Source: Synaphobranchus kaupii
Taxonomy: Eukaryota > Chordata > Actinopteri > Anguilliformes > Synaphobranchidae
DNA: 64,000 bases
Reading direction: 5' to 3'
Assembly: GCA_029718625.1 (NCBI GenBank)
Contig: CM056381.1
Location: 50,958,157 to 51,022,156 of the forward strand
Each line of letters starts with the position of its first letter. The stretch's first letter is position 1. The translations under genes and the position numbers were made by a program. Under the pieces are notes generated by a model. That model was not told the origin of the DNA, did no database searches, and saw only the letters and a program-made list of their open reading frames with translations. Below are positions 54,820 through 64,000 of the stretch, one piece after another.

Positions 54820-55791
54820 CCCTTCTTCTGCTTCCAGTACCTGGTTACCTGTATAAGTGTTCCTCGGCTCCCCCTCCTTCCATTCCATTTAATTTCCATA
54901 ACCGGTTGTCCTGTCTGTCCAGTTCCGTCCAGTCCAGTTCCTGTCCAGTTCCGGTTTGGAACTTACCTGAGAGACCCGCACAGTCCAGTTCCGGTCTGGA
55001 ACATTCCAGTGTTCCAGTTGTCCTGTTCCAGTTTAACCCGATCCAGTTCCTGTCAGTCCAGTTCCGGTTTGGAACTTCCAGTGTCCCGTGCCACGTCCAG
55101 TTCCGGTTTGGAACACTCTGTGTTCCTATTATCCAGTTCCAGTTTGACTATCCAGTCCCAGTCCAGTCCAGTTCCGGTTTGGAACAACTCCATGTTCCTG
55201 TGATCCAGTTCCGGTTAATCCGTTCCAGTTTCCTGTCCTGCCCAGTTCCGGTTGGAACTCCAGGGTTCCAGCACCAAGTCCAGTTCTGGCTTGGAACAAC
55301 CTGTTGCTGTTCAAGTCCAGCTCCGGCTTGGAGCAGATTCAAGTTCCGGAGAGATTCCTGACTTTGTTATTATTGTTGTTACTATTTGTGTACAGCTTGG
55401 GACTACCCCAAGCTATAGTAATAAATGACCTTTTTCTGCCCCCCTCCCTCCTGGTCGTTGCATTTGGGTCCAGCCCGTATTAGGTTCATGACAGAAGGAA
55501 CTGGCCCTGAATAGCAGCCAGCCGGAGGGTTAAATAGGGAAGTGAGATTGGAAACAATTAAGAAGGCGTGCAAATGTAAGTGAGGGTGATTGAACAATTG
55601 AAGTGTGAGGAATGCATGCAGCAACGGGGAAAGGAGATGCTGAAACCGGAGTGGGGAAAAGGAGTGAAACAAATGGAAGGAATACGCCCAGTCTGCAGCA
55701 ACGAGGAAAACACGGACAAAGGGAATCAAACATGACACGGAGGGAAAGGGCAAAACACGGAAAATGGACAGGATGGGAACGGAACGTTACA
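54820..55791 (-). repeat. 5' LTR remnant with inverted block C and lost block B
   Basis: 55498-55791 equals LTR block A (about 97% to 51976-52271 by eye), in direct orientation. 54825-55493 equals block C of the other LTR, but in the opposite orientation relative to A. Block B is missing. The junction A/C is at 55494-55497 and the junction C/gag at about 54820. At the gag junction, the gag sequence and block C's neighbour share the words tccgc..cactgc..ctgcc.tgccg, suggesting microhomology. Confidence 0.82.
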
Positions 55792-55796
55792 GTCAT

Positions 55797-56240
55797 GTTT
55801 CTATGCAATAGGGACGACACAGTTCCTGGAGCACGTGTTTGCTTTCCCGCCGCGCCTCGAGAACTGTGAAGATATAGGCAAAGCAGGAGGAAGTGGGGGG
55901 AAAAGCCTATGCCAGCTGCGCATGATGCATGGTGTGGTTCAGCTGCTGGACTGTGCAGTGGGAAGAACATCCAAATCCATCCACAATGGCCCCATTTTCT
56001 TCCCTAACTTAATAATGTAATGCAACAACATAATAATGGCAACTGAGATAAAAGGCAGGCCTTCATCTAGGCGACTTCACAGAGATGGAGTGAGCTGTGG
56101 TTGTGGTGAGCGTAGCCACGGCGGGCTGTGTGATTACATACTGTTGTGCTTTTGAAGAGCAATGGCTTTCTTATCTGATAGGCCTGCTCCTTCAGTCTCT
56201 GGCTATATGCCACATCGGTTTCATGGGCCTGCACGCACTC
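55797..56240. other. acap2 intron 1 between elements, no feature
   Basis: Unique-looking sequence. No coding exon or repeat ends are recognised. Confidence 0.35.
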
Positions 56241-56244
56241 CACC

Positions 56245-56605
56245 GTCCATACCGTTCAGGTCACCGCACACATTCAACATCTGTACAGTCGGTAGTGTTC
56301 ACGTCCCCGCACACATTCAACATCTGTACAGTCGGTAGTGTTCACGTCCCCGCACACATTCAACATCTGTACAGTAGCTAGCATTCATGTCACCACACAC
56401 ATTCAACATCTGTACAGTAGCTAGCATTCGTCACCACACACATTCAACATCTGTACAGTAGCTAGCATTCGTCACCACTCACATTCAACATCTGTACAGT
56501 AGCTAGCATTCATGTCACCACACACATTCGACATCTGTACAGTAGCTAGTATTCATGTCACCACACACATTCAACAACCGTACAGTAGCTAGAATTCATG
56601 TCACC
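56245..56605 (+). repeat. About 41-43-bp minisatellite
   Basis: The unit contains cacacattcaacatctgtac and agtagctagcattcatgtca. About eight copies with variants (cggtagtgttcacgtccccg in the first three). Decays to about 56640. Confidence 0.88.
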
Positions 56606-57487
56606 AGACCCACACATTCAGTGTCCGTAGAGTAGGTAGTGTTTGTTAGTTTCAGTTTTGGGGGGGAATTCATTTTTCAGTTGAAGCGCTATAAGAGTTG
56701 AGCTCCTTTGCCTTCAAGTGGAGTGGAAACATCAACAGCAAATGGACTCATTAGACACTGAAATACAGTTTTACATGTATTGATAAACTCTCTGGGTCTG
56801 TATGTCTGTACAGATGGATGTTACCACCATATTGTTGCATGCTACTCTCATAATTAGACTTTAAAAGTATACTTTCTTCTCTGTCTACAAGGCTGAAAAA
56901 GCATGAAAAAGGAAAATCATGGGTCCTGGCTGTGTGTGTGTGCGTGTGTGCCTGTGTGCGATTGTGCCTGTGTGCGATTGGCAGACCGCACAGAACAAGG
57001 TGGTCAACTGTAAACATACACAGGCTTATTCAAAAATTATATAATATTATATTAAATTACACGCACAGGCTTTCATAGTTATCCTCCGGATGTTTTCTTG
57101 CTGTTTGAGCATCAGATTCCCTTGTTGTTCGGAGATTTCCCCTTTCAGAAAGCTCAGGCGGCTTTCAGTGAGGTAGACGGCGATGCACAGACCGTTGCTC
57201 GTTTCCCAGAGAATTAATGAAACAAAAGAGAAACTGCTGGCTCTGGCTCTCGCTCTGTACCACCAGGGAACAGTGCCTCGGTCTCTTATTACAGGCATTG
57301 CATGCGGAAGAGCTCCTGGACTTTGAGCTCCATTCGCCGTTGACTCAGCGGCACGGGCCGGTTGTTTGTCGTCACGGCAGCAAGCTTGATTTACGAGGTC
57401 CGGTAATTGAACTGGGCGGAGAACGGTGGCCTTTGATTGCTGGAACCCTCCTGACATTCTGCCTTGCAGAGGCAGACCTGGCGCTGA

Positions 57488-57618
57488 AGCCTACTCTCTG
57501 TTCCCTGCTTGAGGCCTGGTTTCTGTTTCCTGCTCGATGCCTGCTCTTTGTTCCCTGCTCGAAGCCTGCTCCTTGTTCCCTGCTCGAAGCCTGCTCCTTG
57601 TTCCATGCTCGAAGCCTG
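57488..57618 (+). repeat. 25-bp minisatellite
   Basis: The unit is ttccctgctcgaagcctgct plus ccttg. Two near-perfect units are flanked by three or four diverged ones, and the array yields a Cys/Leu-rich pseudo-ORF. Confidence 0.85.
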
Positions 57619-58143
57619 GATTCCAGGGTTTGCTTTATACCAACACTAAAACATTTGAATTATAGAGCCTAGTTAAGACACCCCTGTCATAACTGTAGGA
57701 TTATTTGAAATTAAGGTACCACGATGTGTTGGCTGTTATACTAGTGGCTAGATAAGGTCCTGTATCAACTTCTTGCAGTTGGAAGATGTACAGTTTACAT
57801 TAAGAAGTAAAGAAAAAATGGCCATAGATATATTCAGTTGTATGTTCAGCACGAAACACTGTGGCCAAGGTGAAAAGGTGAAAGGCAATGCAGTATGCTG
57901 AAGGCTCCGCTACCTAAGTGGGATTGTTTTCATTTCAATCTCTTTTGGGGATGTACTGGTGTTTGTAGGTTTAGAAATTGAGTTGGATTCCCTTCATCTA
58001 AACAGAATTGGAGCCGAGTTGCTTTCTTTCTGGCAGAATCCCACCATGAGATCAGTGACCTTTGGGTTGCTATGTTGCTGATGAGCGTCTGGTCCCTCCT
58101 GATCTAAACAGGAAGTTGAGCACAGTGCAGGGCGAGTGGGGGC

Positions 58144-58163
58144 GGGGGGGGGGGGGGGGGGGG
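58144..58163 (+). repeat. G20 homopolymer
   Basis: Twenty consecutive G, preceded by gtggggc. A quadruplex-capable tract; its length in the assembly should be treated as uncertain. Confidence 0.9.
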
Positions 58164-58325
58164 TTGGTAATTGATGACATCAGCAAGCTCAGCAGCCGCC
58201 AGATGTTGGTCCCCAGCGAGTGACAGCTGTAGGGAAGCATTCTGATCCTCCAGTCTCATTACTCTTCCCACAGTTCTGGGAGCCCTGCTGTGATTACTCC
58301 AGGATCTTAGCTGGAGTCTGACCCT

Positions 58326-58466
58326 GTGTGCGTGCGTGTGCGCATGCATGCTTTTATGTGTCTGTGTGCGTGTATGTGACTGCATGCTTGCGTGCGTATA
58401 CACACAAACACACACACACACACAAATGCATGCATGCGCACATGCACACGCACGCACACACGCAAC
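58326..58466. repeat. Alternating purine-pyrimidine palindrome (Z-DNA prone)
   Basis: The left half (gtgtgcgtgcgtgtgcgcat...) and right half (...atgcgcacatgcacacgcac, to gcacacacgca) are approximate reverse complements around a CA-repeat centre at 58400-58425. Almost every step alternates purine and pyrimidine. Confidence 0.75.
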
Positions 58467-58870
58467 TGCTATCCTTCCGCTCATCTCGTGTTGATTTGTG
58501 TGACAGTGCCTTCCTTCAGATCGCAGCATTGAGCAAAACTCAGTGAGTTGATTGAGCGGTCAACACATTCGATGCACAGGACTCACAGCCTAGATGCTGC
58601 GTTTGCTCTTGCCAGCTAGCAGATGTCTCCTTCCTTAGACGATCTCAGAAGTACTAAAGGTGATTTAATGAATGTCGGTGCTCGCTATTTAAATGTGATC
58701 AGATTGGATGCAGCAGAGCTTGAGTGGACAGGGCTGTGTAGTTTCTCACTGTGTAGTTTCTGGCCCAGAGACAAACCTGAGGAGAGACTGGTGAAACAAC
58801 CAGCCATGTTCATCTGTCTTCTCGCAGACCCACGTACCACATTCCAGAGAAGAGAGTCCGTAAATCTGCT

Positions 58871-59286
58871 GGTAACACTTTACATTAAGTTGCACCTATA
58901 CCGATGTAGATAAATTGTAACTAATTTGGTAGCAAGAGGTTATTACAGAGTAACTCCAACGTACAACAACAGTTAGCGGTATTCATAATTACACATGTAA
59001 ATATTTTTTGATATTTTATTTACACTCATAGGCCACATATTCATGATACACAACAAATAAACCTTGCCTGTTAATTTCACCATGTGTTTTGATGATATGG
59101 AATGATTTAATATTAGCAGGAGAGATGTTTCAGGGCTGGCCTTGTTTCACATGTGTAATTAAGAATACCACTACCTGCTGTTCCCTGTTACCTACATTGG
59201 AGGTACTCAGTAATAACCTCTTGTTACCAAATTGGTTACAATTTAACTACACAGGTATAGGTGCAACTTAATGTAATGTGTTACCA
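58871..59286. mobile_element. MITE, 416 bp
   Basis: The termini ggtaacactttacattaagt and acttaatgtaatgtgttacc are inverted. The arms extend about 80 nt each (aggttattacagagtaact and agtactgagtaataacct type words). No coding capacity. Confidence 0.75.
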
Positions 59287-60280
59287 ATCATTAGCATGGA
59301 ATTAGCACCAAGGAATTGGCATGCTGGCACAACTCAATAAGGGATAAATGAGTTAAGATGAGCAAAGCCAATCTTAAAACAAGATATTCAGAAGCCTGCC
59401 CCAGGACACCATCCCCAGGACCTTAATATTTATTATAAATTTGAAACTCAAAAATATGTATTAATATAGCGACTTGATCAGGTGTCTCAGGCACTTCCAT
59501 GTCAAACTACAGTAGGAAGAAAATAATAAAAAATATAGCAGTGAGCAGTGATTCAGAGATCCAAGCATAAAGCTAAAAATAAACATGCAGATGATTATGT
59601 AGAAAGTAGAATGGTTTCAATCCACAGTGGAATAAAAAGTTAAAGTAGGAACACTGGGCTGCAGCCTTGAACAGTGAGCCACAGGATTGAAGGTCAGACA
59701 CTTAATAGCCTTTTCTACTGAGCAGTGCTTTTTACAACAGCAGCAATTAAAGTGTTGAAGAAATATATTAGGGTCCAACTGAGCAGAAAATAAGCGTGCA
59801 GCGCTGTGGACCTATCTATATTTACACCATCTTTGGAAAGGGCTGCAAGCAAGAGTCCTTTTTGACTCCATCAAAGAGCTGCCACAAGAGTAGAGGAATA
59901 GTTAATGAAGAAACTGCAAATAAATGATTCTTCAGGAACTTTGGAGACATGTTGGGTTTGTAGTGCTTTCCATGTGCACCAAGTCTCCAACCTAATTCCC
60001 ATGGTGTGCACTAATGCTGAACCATATTGTTTTGTGTGAAAACCTGTCATTTGAAGGCATGTTCAAAATGAGGAGGTGCGTTTTCAGGGTTGATTGCACG
60101 ACACATCAATGATGGGTTGATAACAGTCTGGCAAGTTTTTGGTTCAGGTTTTAAAATTATAAACAGGGACAAAATGTGTTCATTTTACAGAGCCTCAAAA
60201 GGTTCTCAAGTGTTTCATGTGTCTGTTAACCTCTTGTCTTTCCATGCTTGGCACCTCTGATATGCAATCCCTTCTACCCA
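59287..60280. other. acap2 intron 1, no feature
   Basis: AT-rich sequence without exon, repeat array or element ends. Confidence 0.4.
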
Positions 60281-60289
60281 TCTATCTGG

Positions 60290-60815
60290 CGTACAGTTTC
60301 TTCCTACCCTTCTCTCTATAATGTATGGTTTGTTTTTACCCTTCTGTCTATGGTGTAGTGTACGTTTTGTTCTACCTTCCTCTTTATAGTGCATGATTTG
60401 GTTTCACCCTTCTATCTATGCTTTGTTTTTACCATTCTCTCTATGGTGCATGGTGTGTTTCTACCCTTCTCTCTATGGTGCATGGCGCATTTCTACCCTC
60501 CTGTCTGTGGTGGATGATCTGTTTCTGCTCTTCTCTCTATGGTGTACAGTTTGTTTTTACCATTCACTCTATGGTGTACGGTTTGTTTTTACCCTTCTCT
60601 CTATGGTGTATGGTTTGTTTTTACCCTTCTCTCTATGGTGTACGGTTTGTTTTTACCCTTCTCTCTATGGTGTACGGTTTGTTTTTACCCTTCTTTCTAT
60701 GGTGTACGGTTTGTTTTTACCCTTCTCTCTATGGTGTACGGTTTGTTTTTACCCTTCTCTCTATGGTGTACGGTTTGTTTTTACCCTTCTCTCTATGGTG
60801 TATGGTTTGTGGTAT
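60290..60815 (+). repeat. 32-bp minisatellite, about 16 copies
   Basis: The unit contains ttctctctatggtgtacggt and ttgtttttaccc. The last nine or so copies are nearly identical; earlier ones (from 60290) are progressively diverged, so amplification is recent at the right side. As 32 is not a multiple of 3 and the unit has no stop in any frame, all three plus frames stay open and read the same 32-residue hydrophobic cycle. This is not a gene. Confidence 0.93.
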
Positions 60816-61889
60816 TGCCCCAGCAATGTTGCTGCTTTGGCGGATGCATGCTACCTCATGTGATGTGCTCTTCTTCATCTGTTCCATTTATGTCCCTTAA
60901 TTCCATCTCTTTCTCTGTTCTGTTATCTTCCACCCCTTTCTCACTGGATAAATACAAAGGATACATTTAGCAGTGCAGACACAGGATATGGAAAAATAGT
61001 TTCACAACTAAAGGTGCAGACATTAGCGCAGATATTTCTTATGAATCTTCATTATTAAGATGCTTAAGGGACACTCATCCTGACTGACAGTTGTATCCTC
61101 CCAAAAATGTATTTTTACTTTGTGCAGACAATATAAAAAACTCCCAGAGCATGATATGTGTAATGCCTTACATTATAGCATTCCTAAAAAGCTAATTCCT
61201 CCATAGTCACTCTCTATAGTCACTCATACTCCTCCCATTTAATATTAAAAGGATATGCAAATATGCCGTTGTGCTCTTGGCAATTTTAAAAGCAATCATA
61301 TGCACTCTACATGTGCGGGTAATTGTCCTTGTCAGTAAAGCAAAAGTGAATACGTCCTCTCTTTAAAATTTGATCTTGAAAAGCAGTGTACGCTGTGATT
61401 TTCATGTTTCCGTTGCCTCAAGCTCCCATGGTTCTTTGCAAAGTCCTTCCCCTAGATTCAATCAAACGCACTTAGCCAGTTTAAGGGCACCTGCGATTCA
61501 GTCAGACTTAGGTTTTTTGGATTCAATCAAAGAAACCTTAAAGGTCTTGAAGACCGAAATTCAGCTGCATAGCCTACTGTACCATGCTAGGCGCCAGCTG
61601 CTTTTGACTTCAACTGACTGTTAAAAGCCTGTGGAATTCAGACAATGACTGGCTCAAGTATTCTGGCATGCATGTGGCGCTGCAAGTAAGTGTCTGAATC
61701 TGGTAGATTTTAATACTTTTAAGGAACACAGAGTTGAAAATGTCCTGGACTCCTGATGATGTTTGATGTAAAGACATTGTTTCACTAACATGAACTGACC
61801 ATCCTTTCTTTAAAAACCTCATATGCATGCTGCATATGTTGTTATTAAAACAATGAGAAGAACACATTCACACAGTGAATTGTTATTGC
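60816..61889. other. acap2 intron 1, no feature
   Basis: No exon, repeat array or element ends recognised. Confidence 0.4.
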
Positions 61890-62518
61890 TTAAAGGGAGA
61901 GTTCGGAATTTTGGACATAATGTCTCAATTACGACTTACCCATGATATAGTTGATTGATGGAAACCATTTTCAGCTAATTCCATGCTGTCCCTTCTTTTG
62001 GACATACACACGTTACTAATTGCGCAACTCTAAGGTAACCGGTAGCATCCACTACTTTGTACTGACCTATATGCCCTGTGGAAGTACGGCGGTGGAGCGA
62101 ACGTGGCCATTGCAACTTGTTGCTCTTCTTTGTTGTTGTAGTCGACCAGTGCCGGCACTACATTCGTAGGTAACGTAAAGTATCGCTCCACCGCCGTACT
62201 TCCACAGAGAATATAGGTCAGCACAAAGTAAAGGATTCAACGGTAGTTTGACTTAAAAAATTATGGTATAAACACTCAAAATAACCCTGATAGACTGTCG
62301 TCGTATTTTATTTGCTTTGGGTACACTGTGGAGCGTTTAAGTGCGTTTGGTAGTAGATGCTACCGGTTACCTTAGAGTTGCGCTAGCATTAGCAACGTGT
62401 GTATGTCCAAAAGAAGGGACAGCATGGAATTAGCTGAAAATGGTTTCCATCAATCAACTACATCATGGGTAAGTCGTAATTGAGACATTATGTCCAAAAT
62501 TCCGAACTATCCCTTTAA
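61890..62518. mobile_element. Large nested inverted repeat / MITE, 629 bp
   Basis: The ends TTAAAGGGA and TCCCTTTAA are perfect inverted repeats. The arms are about 165 nt and near-identical (aattttggacataatgtctc at left pairs with gagacattatgtccaaaatt at right; atgctaccggttaccttaga at right with its complement at about 62031). A second, inner hairpin (62056-62229; gtggaagtacggcggtggag and its complement ctccaccgccgtacttccac) sits in the loop. It ends 369 bp before acap2 exon 2. Confidence 0.85.
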
Positions 62519-62887
62519 CTCATTCATTAAATCTTCATTCATTTTCTTTACTTGCATTGTCAGTACGGTATAAAATTATTTTGAAGTAGCAGCAACAGTC
62601 TGTAATGATTGAATTTTGTTTTACCATGCATGGTTTGTTCTGGATGTAGGCTAATCAAAGTGCTTTGATCCAACCATGATTGTTGTGTTTTATTTGCTCC
62701 ATGCATCAGTTACCGTGTATCAAAGATCTTGCTAAATAATCAATGATGGTAATGTTGGCTGAATAATGAGTCAACATGGCAACATACGTTTTCATCATTA
62801 ATATCCTTAATATTGGCTGCTAAAGAACCATGTGATTTTGGCTGTTTTTTTAACGGTTAAACTTTTGTCTGCTTTGTCCGACCACAG

Positions 62888-62945
62888 AGCCACTATAGAG
62901 GAGGTGGAGGGGGATGTTGGGGAACTGGAGTCAAAGCTAGACAAG
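62888..62945 (+). CDS. acap2: acap2 exon 2
   Basis: The acceptor gaccacag and donor gtgagt frame 58 nt. With CG from exon 1 it encodes R-ATIEEVEGDVGELESKLDK, matching the next BAR-domain segment of ACAP2 (A-x-x-EEVEGDV-x-ELE-x-KLDK). Phase 0 exit. It follows a 28,011-bp intron. Confidence 0.9.
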
Positions 62946-63084
62946 GTGAGTGGGGTCAGGTGAATGAATGGGGAGGTAGAGGATGGAGATGAGCATTTTC
63001 GGGGTGCAGGAAAGTGTTGGGGAGGTGGAGATGAACCAGGCTCTAGGCTGACTACTCATTGTCTGTGGATTAACCTTAGTACTT

Positions 63085-63490
63085 TTAAAGCTTACCGCTC
63101 TTACAGTGTAACTGCAGTACAGACTTTTTCTACTCTTAGAGCTCCTACAGTGTAACTGCAGTACAGTTACTTACCACTCTTACAGCTCCTACAGTGTAAC
63201 TGCAGTACAATTACTTACCACTCTTACAGCTCCTACAGTGTAACTGCAGTACAGTTACTTACCACTCTTACAGCTCCTACAGTGTAACTGCAGTACAGTT
63301 ACTTACCACTCTTACAGCTCCTACAGTGTAACTGCAGTACAGTTACTTACCACTCTTACAGCTCCTACAGTGTAACTGCAATACAGTCACTTACCACTCT
63401 TACAGCTCCTAAAATGTAACTGCAGTACAGTCACTTACCACTCTTACAGCTTACAGTGTAACTGCAGTACAGTCACTTACCACTCTTACA
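63085..63490 (+). repeat. 44-bp minisatellite after acap2 exon 2
   Basis: The unit contains ttacagctcctacagtgtaa and ctgcagtacagttacttacc. About nine copies, mostly identical. Each unit carries ctgcag and tacag words that look like splice acceptors. It lies 140 bp downstream of exon 2. Confidence 0.93.
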
Positions 63491-64000
63491 GTTTAACTGA
63501 ATTGTATTATAAGAATATTCAACATGTTGTACAAGCTGCAGAAGCTCAGATCCCTGCTGTTCATAATACCAAGCACAGTCTGAATCCTGTTTAAATTTTG
63601 TTTTCTATGAGAATATCCTAAAATAAAAATCTAAAATTGGCATGAGGTGCTTCACTTCAGAAAGTCCAAGTTTCAAACTGTATTTGCAGTCTACAGCATA
63701 CCGAAGTTTGTTAACAGTAGAAAGAATCACTGTTTATGTGCAGTAGATAAAAGCTTATTGCACACCCTGTTCAAGGTATTCAGAGTGATTTACTTTAGCT
63801 GTTATTGTAATGCCTATGATAAGCTCCTTTTTACAGTCATACTATACCTCTGGGGTTTGCCACTTGTCCTTCATTTGATCCATGACTCACCCATTTCTTA
63901 ATTGAAATTGAACCAGAAAAATGTCGCCAAAAGTTTGCTTTACTGTATGTTGTTAGGACCATATGTGTCACTTTGATGTTTTGATTGCGGGCAACTTCAT
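63491..64000. other. acap2 intron 2 to window edge, no feature
   Basis: AT-rich intron. No exon 3 is seen before the edge. Confidence 0.4.

Larger units (their letters stand above)
50760..55791 (-). mobile_element. Ty3/Gypsy chromovirus, 5.0 kb, rearranged and non-autonomous
   Basis: A 5-bp target duplication GTCAT flanks the element (50755-50759 and 55792-55796), so the whole 5032 bp is one insertion. Reading the minus strand: 5' LTR remnant (about 54820-55791), partial gag (54342-54788), protease (53764-54417), then integrase with chromodomain (52283-53761), a purine tract (52272-52284) and an intact 3' LTR (50760-52271). Missing are most of the first half of gag, the primer-binding site, and all of reverse transcriptase and RNase H. 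The 5' LTR is internally inverted. It lies antisense to acap2 in its intron 1. Confidence 0.9.

Noticed and set aside
60393..60970. Three plus-strand ORFs of 143-160 aa resembling membrane proteins
   Set aside because: All read the same 32-bp tandem repeat in different frames; no homology or splice context.

Overview
The window is nuclear DNA from a ray-finned (teleost) fish. It carries split genes with GT-AG introns and vertebrate proteins. The mobile elements are a typical fish set: L2/Maui-like and Rex1-like LINEs, Sleeping-Beauty-type and other Tc1 transposons, hAT- and piggyBac-like MITEs, tRNA-type SINEs and a Ty3/Gypsy chromovirus. Microsatellites and minisatellites are abundant. The sequence alone does not settle the species. 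A non-acanthomorph teleost is my guess, from the repeat flavour only.

Layout. (1) 1-2287 is the 3' half of a decayed LINE running in from the left edge. (2) 2541-11408 (+) is a complete 11-exon intestinal-type alkaline phosphatase gene (alpi-like, 528 aa) with a TATA box, signal peptide, all metal-site motifs and a GPI-anchor tail. One intron (8343-9301) begins AT and ends AA instead of GT-AG, which is the main anomaly of the window. (3) 11409-13095 is intergenic and contains a 562-bp piggyBac-like MITE. (4) 13096-32071 (+) is ppp1r2 (protein phosphatase-1 inhibitor-2, 6 exons, 201 aa), with 3'UTR and poly(A) signal to about 33300. Its introns hold two Tc1 transposons, a terminal fragment of another, a 927-bp hAT element with an 8-bp target duplication, SINEs and a 101-bp satellite. 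(5) 34824 to the right edge (+) is the start of acap2 (Arf GTPase-activating protein with BAR, PH and ankyrin domains). Exon 1 is at 34824-34876 and exon 2 at 62888-62945. Between them is a 28-kb intron filled with tandem repeats, a Rex1-like LINE, an L2 relic, a Tc1 relic, a rearranged 5.0-kb Gypsy element and several large inverted repeats.

The host genes are three independent functions: a secreted/GPI-anchored phosphatase, a cytosolic PP1 regulator and an endosomal ArfGAP. They do not form a pathway. The ppp1r2-then-acap2 head-to-tail order is, to my knowledge, also the order in human 3q29, so it is ancient synteny. There are no prokaryotic features, CRISPR arrays or operons. All ORFs in the tandem repeats are low-complexity artefacts.

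Most worth a second look: the AT...AA intron of the phosphatase gene; the Gypsy element whose promoter-side LTR is internally inverted although both outer ends and the 5-bp target duplication survive; the chimeric Sleeping-Beauty-like element; and the inverted repeat pair flanking ppp1r2 exon 2.
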